From positions 1 through 64,000 of the forward strand of contig VMEE01000081.1 in assembly GCA_009910795.1 (NCBI GenBank): 64,000 nt of DNA, written 5' to 3'. Numbering within the stretch: the first letter of the stretch is position 1; every line of letters starts with the position of its first letter. Below the pieces are notes generated by a model that saw only the letters and a program-made list of their open reading frames with translations, searched no databases and had not been told where the DNA came from. The stretch is from Dehalobacter sp. CP (lineage in GTDB: Bacteria > Bacillota_B > Desulfitobacteriia > Desulfitobacteriales > Syntrophobotulaceae). Both the position numbers and the translations under genes were made by a program. Shown piece by piece: positions 1 through 7,567 of the stretch.

Positions 1-408
1 GAAACAGCTTATGACCAAATAAAAGTGAATGGTGTTTATCAGAACGTTGAACTCAGTGAGATATTTGCACAGATTTACAATAAAGCAAAGCAGCCAATAA
101 TGATAAGCGAATGGTCTTTTCCGGCGTATGATAGCGGACTCTCGTGTACCGTAGGGGCTGGGATGCGAGTAGATACGCAGACGGAGAGAGCAAAAGCCTA
201 TGAAATATATCAAAAAGCATTATTCAATATGCCGTTTCTTGTCGGTTCTGAATTTTTCATGTGGGTTGATCCTCCGGCTGAAGGACTAACAAGATCTTAT
301 AAGCTAGATACAAATTACGGACTAGTAAATGAAAAGGATGAACCTTATGCTTTGGTTACCAGTGTAGCGAAAGCAACAAATGGTAATGTGTATTCTCTTA
401 GAAATTAA
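1..408 (+). CDS. Glycoside hydrolase, C-terminal part (5' end outside window)
   Basis: The reading frame is open from base 1 and ends at TAA 406-408, so about 135 C-terminal residues are visible. The segment ISEWSFPA fits the strand-end acid of a TIM-barrel glycoside hydrolase. The following stretches (GAGMRVDTQTERA, FFMWVDPPAEG, NYGLVNEKDEPY) resemble the C-terminal barrel of agarase-like (GH50/GH42-type) enzymes. The substrate cannot be told. Stop and riboswitch are only about 25 bases apart, so readthrough from this gene could feed the downstream leader. The family call rests on recalled sequence pattern only. Confidence 0.6.
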   Translation, partial: ETAYDQIKVNGVYQNVELSEIFAQIYNKAKQPIMISEWSFPAYDSGLSCTVGAGMRVDTQTERAKAYEIYQKALFNMPFLVGSEFFMWVDPPAEGLTRSYKLDTNYGLVNEKDEPYALVTSVAKATNGNVYSLRN

Positions 409-431
409 AGATAATTATGGGTAGAACTTAT

Positions 432-506
432 TACTGATAATGGCAAACCTGTTGAAAAGCAGGGACGCAAAGCTAGAGGGCCTGTAAAATGGCAGCCAGC
501 TACCAA
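432..506 (+). promoter_or_regulatory. c-di-GMP-I (GEMM-I) riboswitch upstream of precursor peptide 1
   Basis: The aptamer hallmarks occur in order: GGCAAACC (442-449), a GAAA tetraloop in the P2 arm, GGGACGCAAAGC (462-473), GGGCCT, then GGCAGCCAG-CTACC (491-504). These are the conserved blocks of the GEMM-I class. The P1 closing helix looks weak (one C-A mismatch) and the P3 arm is short, so the aptamer may be divergent. It lies 65 bases before the ATG of the first precursor peptide. No clear terminator stem is visible; a T-run follows at 514-521. Confidence 0.75.
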
Positions 507-570
507 AAATGAAGTTTTTTTATTTCCCATAGAAAAATATTAAATTAAAAATATTAAAAGGCAGAGAAGA

Positions 571-738
571 ATGATGAAAGCGTATGTAAAACCAAGCTTG
601 GAGTACATTGAATTAAGAGCGGAGGAAAGCCTGGCCTGCACAGCATCGACAACAATTAAAATACCAGTACCTTCTGATCTGGGGAATAACGGTAATCACA
701 ATGGCTGGGGCAACGGTAATGGTAGAGGCAGGCATTAA
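571..738 (+). CDS. RiPP-like precursor peptide 1 (55 aa)
   Basis: A 55-residue ORF with two in-frame ATGs (571 and 574) behind a purine-rich AGAGAAG site. The N-terminus AYVKPSLEYIELRAEES has the Tyr-x-x-Pro pattern used in lasso-peptide leaders for binding the PqqD-like recognition domain, and it resembles the two other small peptides at 3886 and 4100. The tail contains one Cys and is rich in Gly and Asn. It sits directly behind a c-di-GMP riboswitch and ahead of the decayed kinase gene. The product is not a peptide I recognise. Calling it a precursor rests on leader similarity and context. Confidence 0.65.
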   Translation: MMKAYVKPSLEYIELRAEESLACTASTTIKIPVPSDLGNNGNHNGWGNGNGRGRH

Positions 739-832
739 GAAAAACGCGTAAAAGGGATAGTACAGCTTGCAAAAATATGGTATAATTTATTGAACCTGTC
801 AATATTAGGCAGGTTCATTTCCTTGAGAAGGG

Positions 833-1717
833 TTGATTGTTATTAATTATTATCACTACCAAATTGCCGGGTTGACGATCTGAGTAGCTTCGGAGCGGCG
901 GGAAGGTTTCAGATACTCAAAGCATTTGCAGTAAAATAATACCCGGAATTCATCGACCTGGAGATTGTGACAAGAGCAAGTGATTGCATTGCAGTTCCTC
1001 AAGGGAAGATCCTTGTAGATGACCGCGCCAAATGGGTTTATATTTCTGATGGTGATTACCCTACCTCCATTTATTTGACGGACGATACGACCGGAAAAAT
1101 GATTGCGAGAGCTGATGCGAATGCGGACTGGAGCCGGGATGAGATAACTTACTTGGACAATGAACAGATGATTGATCGATTGTTTCCGGCTTCCTGATGG
1201 AGATTCTATTTCGCAACCGTTTGCTTTTAAACACGGTATCGTCATCCATGCTTCAGTAATTTCCTGGGAAGGAAATGGCATTCTTTTTACAGCCCCATCG
1301 GACCGGGAAGTCCACTCAAGCAAGGCTGGGTCAGAACATATGCAAGCAAGGGTTTTAAATGATGACCGACCGGCAATACGCTTCGCGGATCAGCAACCCT
1401 ATATCTATGGTACACCTTGGAGCGGATCGAAAACACTCTATTTCAACGGATCTGCGCCTTTGCAAGCCGTCGTCTTTCTGGAGCAGGCACCTGAGAATCA
1501 GATTACATGGGTCTCTTCAGCGCAGGCTGCAGCCAAGATCATCCCACGCTGTTTTTTACCGTATTATGATAAAACTATCATGGAAATGTGCTTACATACG
1601 TTGTCTGAGGTACTTTTAGGTGTAGGCGTATACAGTTTGAAATGCCGTCCTGACAGGGAGGCCGTGGAGATCTTGCAGCAGTGTTTGCTCCATCAAGTTG
1701 ACAGGGAAATATTTTGA
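833..1717 (+). pseudogene. Decayed HPr-kinase-like gene (paralogue of 4351-5241)
   Basis: Translation matches the intact kinase-like gene at 4351-5241 in pieces: YQIAGL near 857-874, GIVIHAS and FTAP in the middle, then VLNDDRPAIR, YGTPWSG, APLQAVVFLEQA, RCFLPYYD and LKCRPDREAVE. The frame is broken by an early frame change near 880, a TAA at 937-939, a frame change near 1195, and clustered single-base losses around 1297-1355. These last replace the expected P-loop SGxGKST with SDREVHSSK. An ATP-binding kinase cannot be made as written. The divergence suggests an old paralogue, not a fresh copy. The 545-base distal frame (1172-1717) remains open and ends just before the VanZ gene. Confidence 0.8.
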
Positions 1718-1740
1718 ACAGAATATGGTTGAGGTAACAA

Positions 1741-2265
1741 ATGAAAAGCAGCATCATAAGAAGAATAATCGGGACTGTTGGCTTGTTTATTGTGCTTGTG
1801 TTTCTGGTCTTTCTTTCATGGAAGCTGAGCAGTCAGACAGGAACGCAGTCGAATCATTTAAGCATCAGGATCGCTGACCAGATGATTGATTGGCTGGATC
1901 GATATTTTGATCTGGACAGAGGAGATACGTTTTGGAGAGTCACCTTTAATCAACTGCTCAGGAAAATAGCCCATTTCATTGAATATGCACTCATTGGCAC
2001 CGTGATGTGCATCATGCTGAATATCGCTTTTAACCGTGTTGTGCCGGCAGCTGTGATTTCGGTATTACTCTCGCCGCTTTTCGGGATCATTGATGAGTAT
2101 CACCAAAGATTCTCTGCGATGCGCACGCCGCGGATCTTGGATATTTACATCGATACTGCCGGGGTTTTGACGGGTGTTCTACTTGTCACGCTTTTATTTG
2201 GAATAGTTCATTATATTAAAAAGTTGAAAAGACGGATCTGGGAACTGGAACAGAGAAATAAATGA
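1741..2265 (+). CDS. VanZ-family membrane protein
   Basis: A 174-residue protein with about four hydrophobic segments, near residues 10-27, 72-93, 98-115 and 137-160. It carries the VanZ-like pattern RKIAHFIEYALIG followed by DEYHQRFSAMRTPRILD and a DTAG motif. VanZ proteins are small membrane proteins; one confers low-level teicoplanin resistance, but most have no proven role. A GAGGT site precedes the ATG. Its place between the decayed kinase and the PqqD-like gene suggests it belongs to the peptide locus, perhaps in immunity or membrane handling. That is inference. Confidence 0.8.
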   Translation: MKSSIIRRIIGTVGLFIVLVFLVFLSWKLSSQTGTQSNHLSIRIADQMIDWLDRYFDLDRGDTFWRVTFNQLLRKIAHFIEYALIGTVMCIMLNIAFNRVVPAAVISVLLSPLFGIIDEYHQRFSAMRTPRILDIYIDTAGVLTGVLLVTLLFGIVHYIKKLKRRIWELEQRNK

Positions 2266-2346
2266 AATTTTTAAAAATAATTGTATGTTTTTTTAATTCT
2301 ATATGGTAATATTTAGTTATTATGCGTATATGAGGAGTGATAGTAA

Positions 2347-2613
2347 TTGAAATTAAAAGAGGGATTCTTATTACGCGAAGTAGCCGGTCAATGGGTTGTT
2401 GTGCCATTGGGTGAGCGCGTTGTTGAATTTAATGGCATTATGACACTCAGTGAAAGCGGCGCGCTTCTGTGGGGGAAGTTGAAAGAGGGTACAACCGAGG
2501 AAGAGCTTCTTCAGGTTTTGATGGCGGAATACAGCGTTGACGAAGATATCGCCAAGAAGGATATTCAGGAATTTATCCAAAGCATTAAAGATAAAGGATT
2601 GATTGAAGCGTAG
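2347..2613 (+). CDS. PqqD-like peptide-recognition protein (RRE)
   Basis: An 88-residue protein starting at TTG 2347 behind AGGAGTGA. It has the PqqD fold pattern: a beta-rich N-terminus (FLLREVAGQWVVVPLGE), the LSESGALLWGKL motif where many PqqD proteins have the conserved N/S-x-x-G/A-x-x-I/L-W, and a helical C-terminus ending in LIEA. PqqD-type proteins bind the leader of a ribosomal peptide and present it to the modifying enzyme. It lies 33 bases before the radical SAM gene, a usual partner, and the nearby peptides carry the YxxP leader motif such domains bind. Confidence 0.88.
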   Translation: MKLKEGFLLREVAGQWVVVPLGERVVEFNGIMTLSESGALLWGKLKEGTTEEELLQVLMAEYSVDEDIAKKDIQEFIQSIKDKGLIEA

Positions 2614-2646
2614 TAAAGTGAACACCGATAAGGAGATTTCTGTCTG

Positions 2647-3780
2647 ATGGCAAAAACTTGGAATGAGCTCTATCTCAATTTGGCATTGGAGAGCAAAAGA
2701 AGAAAAGAGTTTATTGCTTCTTCCTTTGAGCTGACAGCAAGGTGCAATTTGCAATGTAAGATGTGCTATGTGCGTTATGCCGCGAATGATAAACAGGCCA
2801 AAGCAAAAGAGTTAACAACAGAACAATGGGTTCGATTGGCTGAAGAGGCCCGGGATGCCGGACTGCTGTTTCTTACGCTGACCGGCGGAGAGGTGCTGTT
2901 ACGCGAAGATTTTAAAGAGTTATATGAAAAATTGATGAACTTGGGTTTAATCATTAAAATATTCACCAACGGAACACTGATTACCCCGGAATTTGTCAAT
3001 TGGCTTTCCAGAATTCCGCCGAAACTTGTGAGTATTACGTTGTATGGTGCTTCCCGTGATACCTACAAGAAGGTAACTGGATTTGCCGATGGATATGACC
3101 GGGCGACGCGGGCTGTTGATCTGTTAATGGACAAAGGGATCCCTACGGAGATCAAAACTACGGTTACACAGTATAATAGAGCGGACTTTGACGAGATCCA
3201 TAATTTTGCCCTGAAGAGGAAATGCGTTCTGGGCGTGGTCAATTATATCGCGCCGGTCCGTGAAGGCTGTAATACCGCTTCTTGCGAATGCCGCCTTTCT
3301 CCGGAAGAATTGCTGAATTTTGAAATCCATATGACGGAGAGAGGGAAGATCGGCTTTGACAACGAAATCATTGGGGAAACGGAAAAAACCGTGAATCCGA
3401 ACGATGATGCTGTGGCTGAGGCAATGCGGGAAATCCTTGCATCAAAGGCCCAGACTGATGAAAACTTTGCCTTTCAATGTATGTCCGGATCTTGTACCGG
3501 TTGGGTGAATTGGGACGGCAGCATGGCTCCCTGCGGGATCATGGGGGAACCCAAAGTGTATCCGCTTATCTCCGGATTTCAAAATGCCTGGGTGGAGTTG
3601 AAACAAAAGTGTGCCCAGATCCCGGTCTGCAAGGCGTGCAAGGAATGCGAATATCAAGTATTATGTGAACACTGCCCTGGAAGACTGTATCAGGAAACCG
3701 GAAGCTATGACAAGCCGGCGCCGTATCTCTGTGAACTGGCGAAAAGAAGGACAGACTATAATAACCAAAAAAACAACTGA
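2647..3780 (+). CDS. Radical SAM/SPASM peptide-modifying enzyme
   Basis: A 377-residue enzyme. The 4Fe-4S motif CNLQCKMC (C-x3-C-x2-C) lies at residues 33-40, followed by LTLTGGEVLLR (the GGE motif for SAM binding). The C-terminus holds a Cys-rich SPASM region: CMSGSC, then CAQIPVCKACKECEYQVLC, CPG, and a last Cys near residue 365. SPASM enzymes bind auxiliary clusters and modify peptides, for example by Cys-thioether, C-C or epimerisation chemistry. The gene follows the PqqD-like gene and is followed by two Cys-containing peptides, so they are the probable substrates. The exact reaction cannot be read from the sequence. Confidence 0.88.
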   Translation: MAKTWNELYLNLALESKRRKEFIASSFELTARCNLQCKMCYVRYAANDKQAKAKELTTEQWVRLAEEARDAGLLFLTLTGGEVLLREDFKELYEKLMNLGLIIKIFTNGTLITPEFVNWLSRIPPKLVSITLYGASRDTYKKVTGFADGYDRATRAVDLLMDKGIPTEIKTTVTQYNRADFDEIHNFALKRKCVLGVVNYIAPVREGCNTASCECRLSPEELLNFEIHMTERGKIGFDNEIIGETEKTVNPNDDAVAEAMREILASKAQTDENFAFQCMSGSCTGWVNWDGSMAPCGIMGEPKVYPLISGFQNAWVELKQKCAQIPVCKACKECEYQVLCEHCPGRLYQETGSYDKPAPYLCELAKRRTDYNNQKNN

Positions 3781-3819
3781 GTTCACTAATTGTTTCTAAA
3801 AATATACAAAAAATAGGAC

Positions 3820-3848
3820 TTGAAAAAACTGGAATCTGCGAGTATACT
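3820..3848 (+). promoter_or_regulatory. Sigma-A-type promoter for precursor peptides 2 and 3
   Basis: TTGAAA (3820-3825), a 17-base spacer, and TATACT (3843-3848). It lies 38 bases before the ATG at 3886 and gives the two precursor peptides their own start of transcription, separate from the enzyme genes upstream. Confidence 0.75.
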
Positions 3849-3885
3849 CCTTTTATAGGTTATTATTTAAATGGGGTGAAGAAGG

Positions 3886-4062
3886 ATGAAGTGTTATTTT
3901 AAACCCGAGTTTCATTTTATTTCATTACGTGTTGAAGAAAGCTTTGCAGCTGTGGGAGTAGGAAGCCAGCAATGTACAACGACCGGGTCTTGCCCGGATA
4001 ATGTGCCATTTTGTACATTTACTTATGGCGGAAAGGTTTTTACTGCCAACAACCAAGAATAG
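3886..4062 (+). CDS. RiPP-like precursor peptide 2 (58 aa)
   Basis: A 58-residue ORF from ATG 3886 with a GAAGGA site just upstream. The leader CYFKPEFHFISLRVEESFA aligns with the peptides at 571 and 4100 (YxxPxF-x-x-L-x-x-EE-x-x-A). The presumed core begins around residue 21 and contains Cys30, Cys36 and Cys43 (C-x5-C-x6-C) among Thr, Ser and Gly, suited to Cys-based radical SAM cross-links. A near-consensus promoter lies directly upstream. It has no similarity I recognise to a characterised product. Confidence 0.75.
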   Translation: MKCYFKPEFHFISLRVEESFAAVGVGSQQCTTTGSCPDNVPFCTFTYGGKVFTANNQE

Positions 4063-4099
4063 GATTTTTTGATTATTTACATGTTAAGAGGTGATTATA

Positions 4100-4240
4100 T
4101 TGAAACAGTACAATAAGCCAGAATTTGAATTTGTACAGCTCTCTTCTGAAGATGAGTTTGCTGTAGTGCAGCAAGGTTCTGTATGTGATTACGTAGGTAT
4201 CTGTATTATTGACGGTGTACAGCCTAGAACGAATGCATAA
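4100..4240 (+). CDS. RiPP-like precursor peptide 3 (46 aa)
   Basis: A 46-residue ORF starting at TTG 4100 behind AGAGGTG. The leader QYNKPEFEFVQLSSEDEFA matches peptide 2 closely. The short presumed core contains Cys29 and Cys35, again spaced C-x5-C, then IIDGVQPRTNA. It lies 37 bases after peptide 2 and before a terminator-like hairpin. The shared leader and C-x5-C core spacing with a different core suggest one enzyme set acting on several substrates. Confidence 0.7.
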   Translation: MKQYNKPEFEFVQLSSEDEFAVVQQGSVCDYVGICIIDGVQPRTNA

Positions 4241-4267
4241 GCCGAGCAGTACCAAATGGAAGTACGT

Positions 4268-4305
4268 ATAGCATGTCCTTTGATGGATGTGCTATTCTGT
4301 TTTTC
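4268..4305 (+). terminator. Terminator or attenuator after the precursor peptides
   Basis: ATAGCATGTCC (4268-4278), loop TTTGAT, GGATGTGCTAT (4285-4295): an 11-pair stem with two G-U pairs, followed by TCTGTTTTT. It separates the peptide genes from the kinase-like gene and would make peptide mRNA more abundant than the downstream message. Confidence 0.65.
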
Positions 4306-4350
4306 GATCCTGTTGTTTAAAAAGGTATACCTGCAAAAGGAGTGTTTTTG

Positions 4351-5241
4351 TTGCCCAAGTATCAAGTCGCAGGACTCGTCATTCACATGGATGAAAGCAC
4401 CCCCGCTGAGCTTTTCGAAGGGCTAGTTGACTACAATGTGTCGGAACCGCAGGTCGCTGATTTATGCTTTACCTATCAAACCAGTGAGCAAATTGATTTG
4501 CCGCAAGGGGAAAATTTCTCTGACGAGAGCTCTGGTTATAAATGTATTAAAAAACCGAATGCAGCCGGGTTTTATTTTTATACAAGGAAATATGGCTCTG
4601 TGGGGGAAATCCTTGTACTGTTAGATGTTGATGCCGCGTGGCGAAATGTACGGCTAACCTGTGCAGCAATTCACGAAAAAAATGAGCTGGAAGAATCCTA
4701 TGTCCGAATGAAGCTGCGCCATACAGCATTTACCCTAATGGGGATTGTCTTCAGGCATGCCTTGTTAAAACAACAAGGACTGGTAATTCACGCTTCTGCG
4801 ATAAAGTGGCAGGATAAAGCAATCATGTTTACAGCGCCGTCCGGAACGGGGAAATCTACACAGTCCAGGCTTTGGCAGGAACATAAGGAGAATGTGCTTG
4901 TGTTGAACGATGACAATCCTGCTGTGCGGATTATGGAAGACCACGTGATTGTCTATGGAACCCCCTGGAGCGGGTCATCAAATATTAATACGAATGATTC
5001 TGCACCCTTGTCAGCAGTGATTATTCTGGAACAAGCAGCCGAGAATTCTATTCGTAGGATGGATCTCAGGGAGGCGATTATTCAGTTCATGCCAAGAGCT
5101 TTCCTGCCGTTTTTTGATCAGGAACATATGAACGAGGCGATGCGTATCTTTGAGAAAATAGTCTCTTCCGTACCGGTGTATTTGCTGCGCTGCAGACCGG
5201 ATCAAGAGGCGGTGGAGTTGGTATATCAGTGCATCAAGTGA
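4351..5241 (+). CDS. HPr-kinase/PEPCK-like protein of RiPP locus
   Basis: About 296 residues. TTG 4351 is chosen because the AAAAGGAG site (4335-4342) overlaps the GTG at 4342 and sits 8 bases from this TTG. A Walker A loop SGTGKST lies near residues 164-170, preceded by GLVIHASAI and followed by VLNDDNPAVR and YGTPWSGS, the pattern of HPr-kinase-like (PEPCK-fold) proteins found in lasso-peptide and related clusters. In paeninodin-type lasso clusters a related kinase phosphorylates the peptide. Here a phosphorylation or other ATP-dependent role on the peptides is inferred. Its stop overlaps the start of the signal-peptidase-like gene. Confidence 0.8.
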   Translation: MPKYQVAGLVIHMDESTPAELFEGLVDYNVSEPQVADLCFTYQTSEQIDLPQGENFSDESSGYKCIKKPNAAGFYFYTRKYGSVGEILVLLDVDAAWRNVRLTCAAIHEKNELEESYVRMKLRHTAFTLMGIVFRHALLKQQGLVIHASAIKWQDKAIMFTAPSGTGKSTQSRLWQEHKENVLVLNDDNPAVRIMEDHVIVYGTPWSGSSNINTNDSAPLSAVIILEQAAENSIRRMDLREAIIQFMPRAFLPFFDQEHMNEAMRIFEKIVSSVPVYLLRCRPDQEAVELVYQCIK

Positions 5242-5687
5242 AAAAAGTGAAAGCCAATGGCTTGTTTCCTGTAGTCTCGGATCTCCTCAGCCAGGGACAG
5301 GATGTCAGACTTCCCGTATCCGGCAGCAGCATGGTTCCGTTTTTGCGGGATGCAATCGATAGTGTGGAATTCTCCCAGGGCAGCTTCGACCAGATTAAAA
5401 GAGGAGATATTGTCCTGATTCGCAGAATGAATAGCTATTATGTCATGCATCGGGTTCTTAAAAAAAAGAAAGACCATTTTTTCATGGTAGGGGATGCCCA
5501 GCAATGGATTGAAGGTCCGCTGTATCCGGAACAAATCATCGCTGTCGTTCCCGCAATATGGCGGAAAGACAAACGTATTCCTTGCTCTGATCTTAGGCTG
5601 AAGACACTGGTTCATATTTGGCTGATTCTCAGGCCTTGCCGATACTTCATCATGAAAGTGTACCGGAAAATCCGCAAATTAATATAG
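5229..5687 (+). CDS. S24/S26 signal-peptidase-like protein
   Basis: 152 residues from GTG 5229 (GGAG 11 bases upstream); a GTG at 5238 overlapping the kinase stop as GTGA is an alternative. GSSMVPFL contains the expected catalytic Ser. MHRVL supplies the His of the Ser-His dyad typical of SipW/ER-type signal peptidases, where bacterial SipS-type enzymes have Lys. VGDAQQWIEGPL resembles the box E region (GD-x-N) but lacks the usual Asn pair. A hydrophobic segment is near the C-terminus. In this locus it could remove the leader of the peptides, since neither a C39 peptidase nor a lasso B2 protease is visible. That role is inference. Confidence 0.75.
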   Translation: MHQVKKVKANGLFPVVSDLLSQGQDVRLPVSGSSMVPFLRDAIDSVEFSQGSFDQIKRGDIVLIRRMNSYYVMHRVLKKKKDHFFMVGDAQQWIEGPLYPEQIIAVVPAIWRKDKRIPCSDLRLKTLVHIWLILRPCRYFIMKVYRKIRKLI

Positions 5688-5723
5688 ACAAGCCTCGGGA
5701 TTTTCTCGAAGCTTGTCTATATT
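5681..5723. terminator. Bidirectional terminator between convergent genes
   Basis: AATATAGACAAGC (5681-5693) pairs with GCTTGTCTATATT (5711-5723), with TCG/CGA pairing further in. The stem includes the stop codon of the signal-peptidase-like gene. It lies between that gene and the convergent secreted-protein gene ending at 5740. Confidence 0.75.
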
Positions 5724-5739
5724 ATTCATTCCCCTGAAA

Positions 5740-7446
5740 TCAGTTCACTTTCTCTAATTTTATAGCATCAGCGGCAGTATATCCCGGGGAAGAGCAGAGT
5801 ATCTTGATGTATTGATCGCTTCCTGCGGATAAAGCATAGGTGCCGATGAGGACCCAGGTACCGTTATTCTCCTGTTGATTGACCGTTTTACTCGTGTCCA
5901 CGCCTCCGTTGTATCTAATCTCGAGGGGGGCGGCAGCTGGCCTGGTGGAATCTGCTGTCCATCTCATATAGAGCTGATAGTTTCCTGACTCGATTATTGT
6001 CGGAACCCACATGGCCCATTTACCTTGATCGGCTCCGGCGGTACCGTCATTAAGAATATTGCTGCCGTAATAGCCGACGGATTGTGTAGTGATGGTCCAA
6101 GTGGAATTGCTTATAAAGCTGCTGTCGGTATTGTCCACAATAATAGGAGCTGTAGTCGATGAAGGAATGGTTTGTATGAGTTCAGCAGTTGATGGTGTTA
6201 ATTCACTCATTGAGGGATTGTTGATTACGGGAATTAGGGGGATGTCCTGATAGGCAGAACTAGCTACCTTAAGAATATTGCCTGTAGAAGCGGCCACAGT
6301 TGCGGAATCGCAGCCCAGACCGAAGTAAAAGTCACCATTCATTTCTTCAAAGGATCTGGCAAAGGTATCTGTATTAAAACGGAATACTTCGTTCCAAGTC
6401 TGAAGATCGGTGGTTTGGTAGACGACACTCGTGTAATTGCCGGCAGAATTTTTCACATTGGTTAACACATACAGACTGTTGCCTCTGATGAGCAGATCTG
6501 CAGGGACAGCCGAAGTCTCAGGGAATATCACCTTTGTGGATTCATTAATGCTTTTGGCAATATACATAGAATCGGGAAGCCAGTGAGAGGTGGTGATCCG
6601 GTTATTTAGATATACAAGTTTATTTTGGAAGGTTGTAGGTTTTTTCATATAGTAGACGTAGGACGAAGTGAGGCCATTGGCGAAATTGGTTGAATAGATC
6701 TGTCTGGCGGAGCTGCTGTCAGTGATTCCAAGCATTGAGACATACTTGGTGTATGATGTCGTGATCGAAGTTGGCTTCATGTACATCATCTTTCCTGAAG
6801 CATACAGTGTTTGATTCAACTCAAAGAGGGAAGTGGCCCAGGAACCATAAAATGTAAAGCCAAGAGGAACCCGGCTGGTCCAAGTTTTCCCCATATCATT
6901 GGAGACAAGAACTTCGCCCCAACCTGTTTTACTGGTTCCGCAGGCTGCATAAAGCTGACCGTTATAGAGTGCCATGTCGAAAACATGAAGTGCATTCGGA
7001 ATGGTTGCGTTTTTGAGCCATTGGTCATTATCTTCAAGGGTATAGAAATTGCCATTGTTCCAATCTCCCCGTGAATCGGTGCCAGGGATGTAAAGTTTGC
7101 CGTCCATTACTTTATATTGGGCGATTTCCTCTTCATCAACGGTATATTGCGTGATGAATTTTTGGGCGGATGGCTCATAGTAGATGACCGGGATCGGACC
7201 GGCGTTCGTATTAAAATCACCATGGGCGAGATAAATACGGTTGTTATAGACTTGCATGTCCCAGACATTCTTGGCAAAAGTAGCTTTGTTGAACGGGTTT
7301 CCCAGTAATTCGACCTGGGAGGTTACATCTTTCACTGTAGTCGCAGCAGAAACCATTTTATCGGTATGAACAGCGAAGCACGTGTTCACAATAAGTGTGA
7401 AGCTGAAGATTCCGGCGGCGATTCTTGTGATACTTTTCTTAATCAT
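5740..7446 (-). CDS. Secreted protein with propeller-like region and golvesin-type C-terminal domain
   Basis: 568 residues. The start is ATG at 7446 (MIKKSITRIAAG) behind AAGGAAGGG; an upstream ATG at 7488 lies inside the terminator stem and is rejected. A signal peptide is clear, with a hydrophobic core followed by VNTCFAV. Residues about 50-400 hold repeated short blocks with aromatic and Gly turns (VYNNRIYLAHGDF, LYNGQLYAACG), suggesting a beta-propeller. The last 130 residues (YGSNILNDGT, GNYQLYMRW, ADAIKLEKV) resemble the carbohydrate-binding golvesin/xanthan-lyase C-terminal domain. It is probably secreted and glycan-binding. A c-di-GMP riboswitch sits in its leader. Confidence 0.75.
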   Translation of the reverse strand: MIKKSITRIAAGIFSFTLIVNTCFAVHTDKMVSAATTVKDVTSQVELLGNPFNKATFAKNVWDMQVYNNRIYLAHGDFNTNAGPIPVIYYEPSAQKFITQYTVDEEEIAQYKVMDGKLYIPGTDSRGDWNNGNFYTLEDNDQWLKNATIPNALHVFDMALYNGQLYAACGTSKTGWGEVLVSNDMGKTWTSRVPLGFTFYGSWATSLFELNQTLYASGKMMYMKPTSITTSYTKYVSMLGITDSSSARQIYSTNFANGLTSSYVYYMKKPTTFQNKLVYLNNRITTSHWLPDSMYIAKSINESTKVIFPETSAVPADLLIRGNSLYVLTNVKNSAGNYTSVVYQTTDLQTWNEVFRFNTDTFARSFEEMNGDFYFGLGCDSATVAASTGNILKVASSAYQDIPLIPVINNPSMSELTPSTAELIQTIPSSTTAPIIVDNTDSSFISNSTWTITTQSVGYYGSNILNDGTAGADQGKWAMWVPTIIESGNYQLYMRWTADSTRPAAAPLEIRYNGGVDTSKTVNQQENNGTWVLIGTYALSAGSDQYIKILCSSPGYTAADAIKLEKVN

Positions 7447-7470
7447 TGGTCCCTTCCTTTCCAAACTAGA

Positions 7471-7504
7471 TAAAAATACAAAAAGCAACTGGTTCCCCAG
7501 TTGC
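7471..7504 (-). terminator. Riboswitch-controlled terminator (expression platform)
   Basis: Read on the minus strand: GCAACTGG (7504-7497), loop GGAA, CCAGTTGC (7492-7485), then TTTTTGTATTTTT. This is a perfect 8-pair intrinsic terminator 39 bases before the ATG. The same CCAGTTGC occurs at the 3' end of the upstream aptamer (7578-7571), so the GCAACTGG strand can pair with either copy. Confidence 0.85.
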
Positions 7505-7567
7505 CGACAGCTTAGTTTTTTATATTCATTCTAGCTGAAAAAAACAGATGACTATATAAAAACTAAT

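Noticed and set aside
856..1323. 155-codon open frame on the minus strand
   Set aside because: It is antisense to the decayed kinase gene, has no ribosome site and no recognisable domain.
7447..7488. Upstream extension of the secreted protein to ATG 7488
   Set aside because: The 14 extra codons run through the terminator stem and lie upstream of the good ribosome site and signal peptide that begin at 7446.
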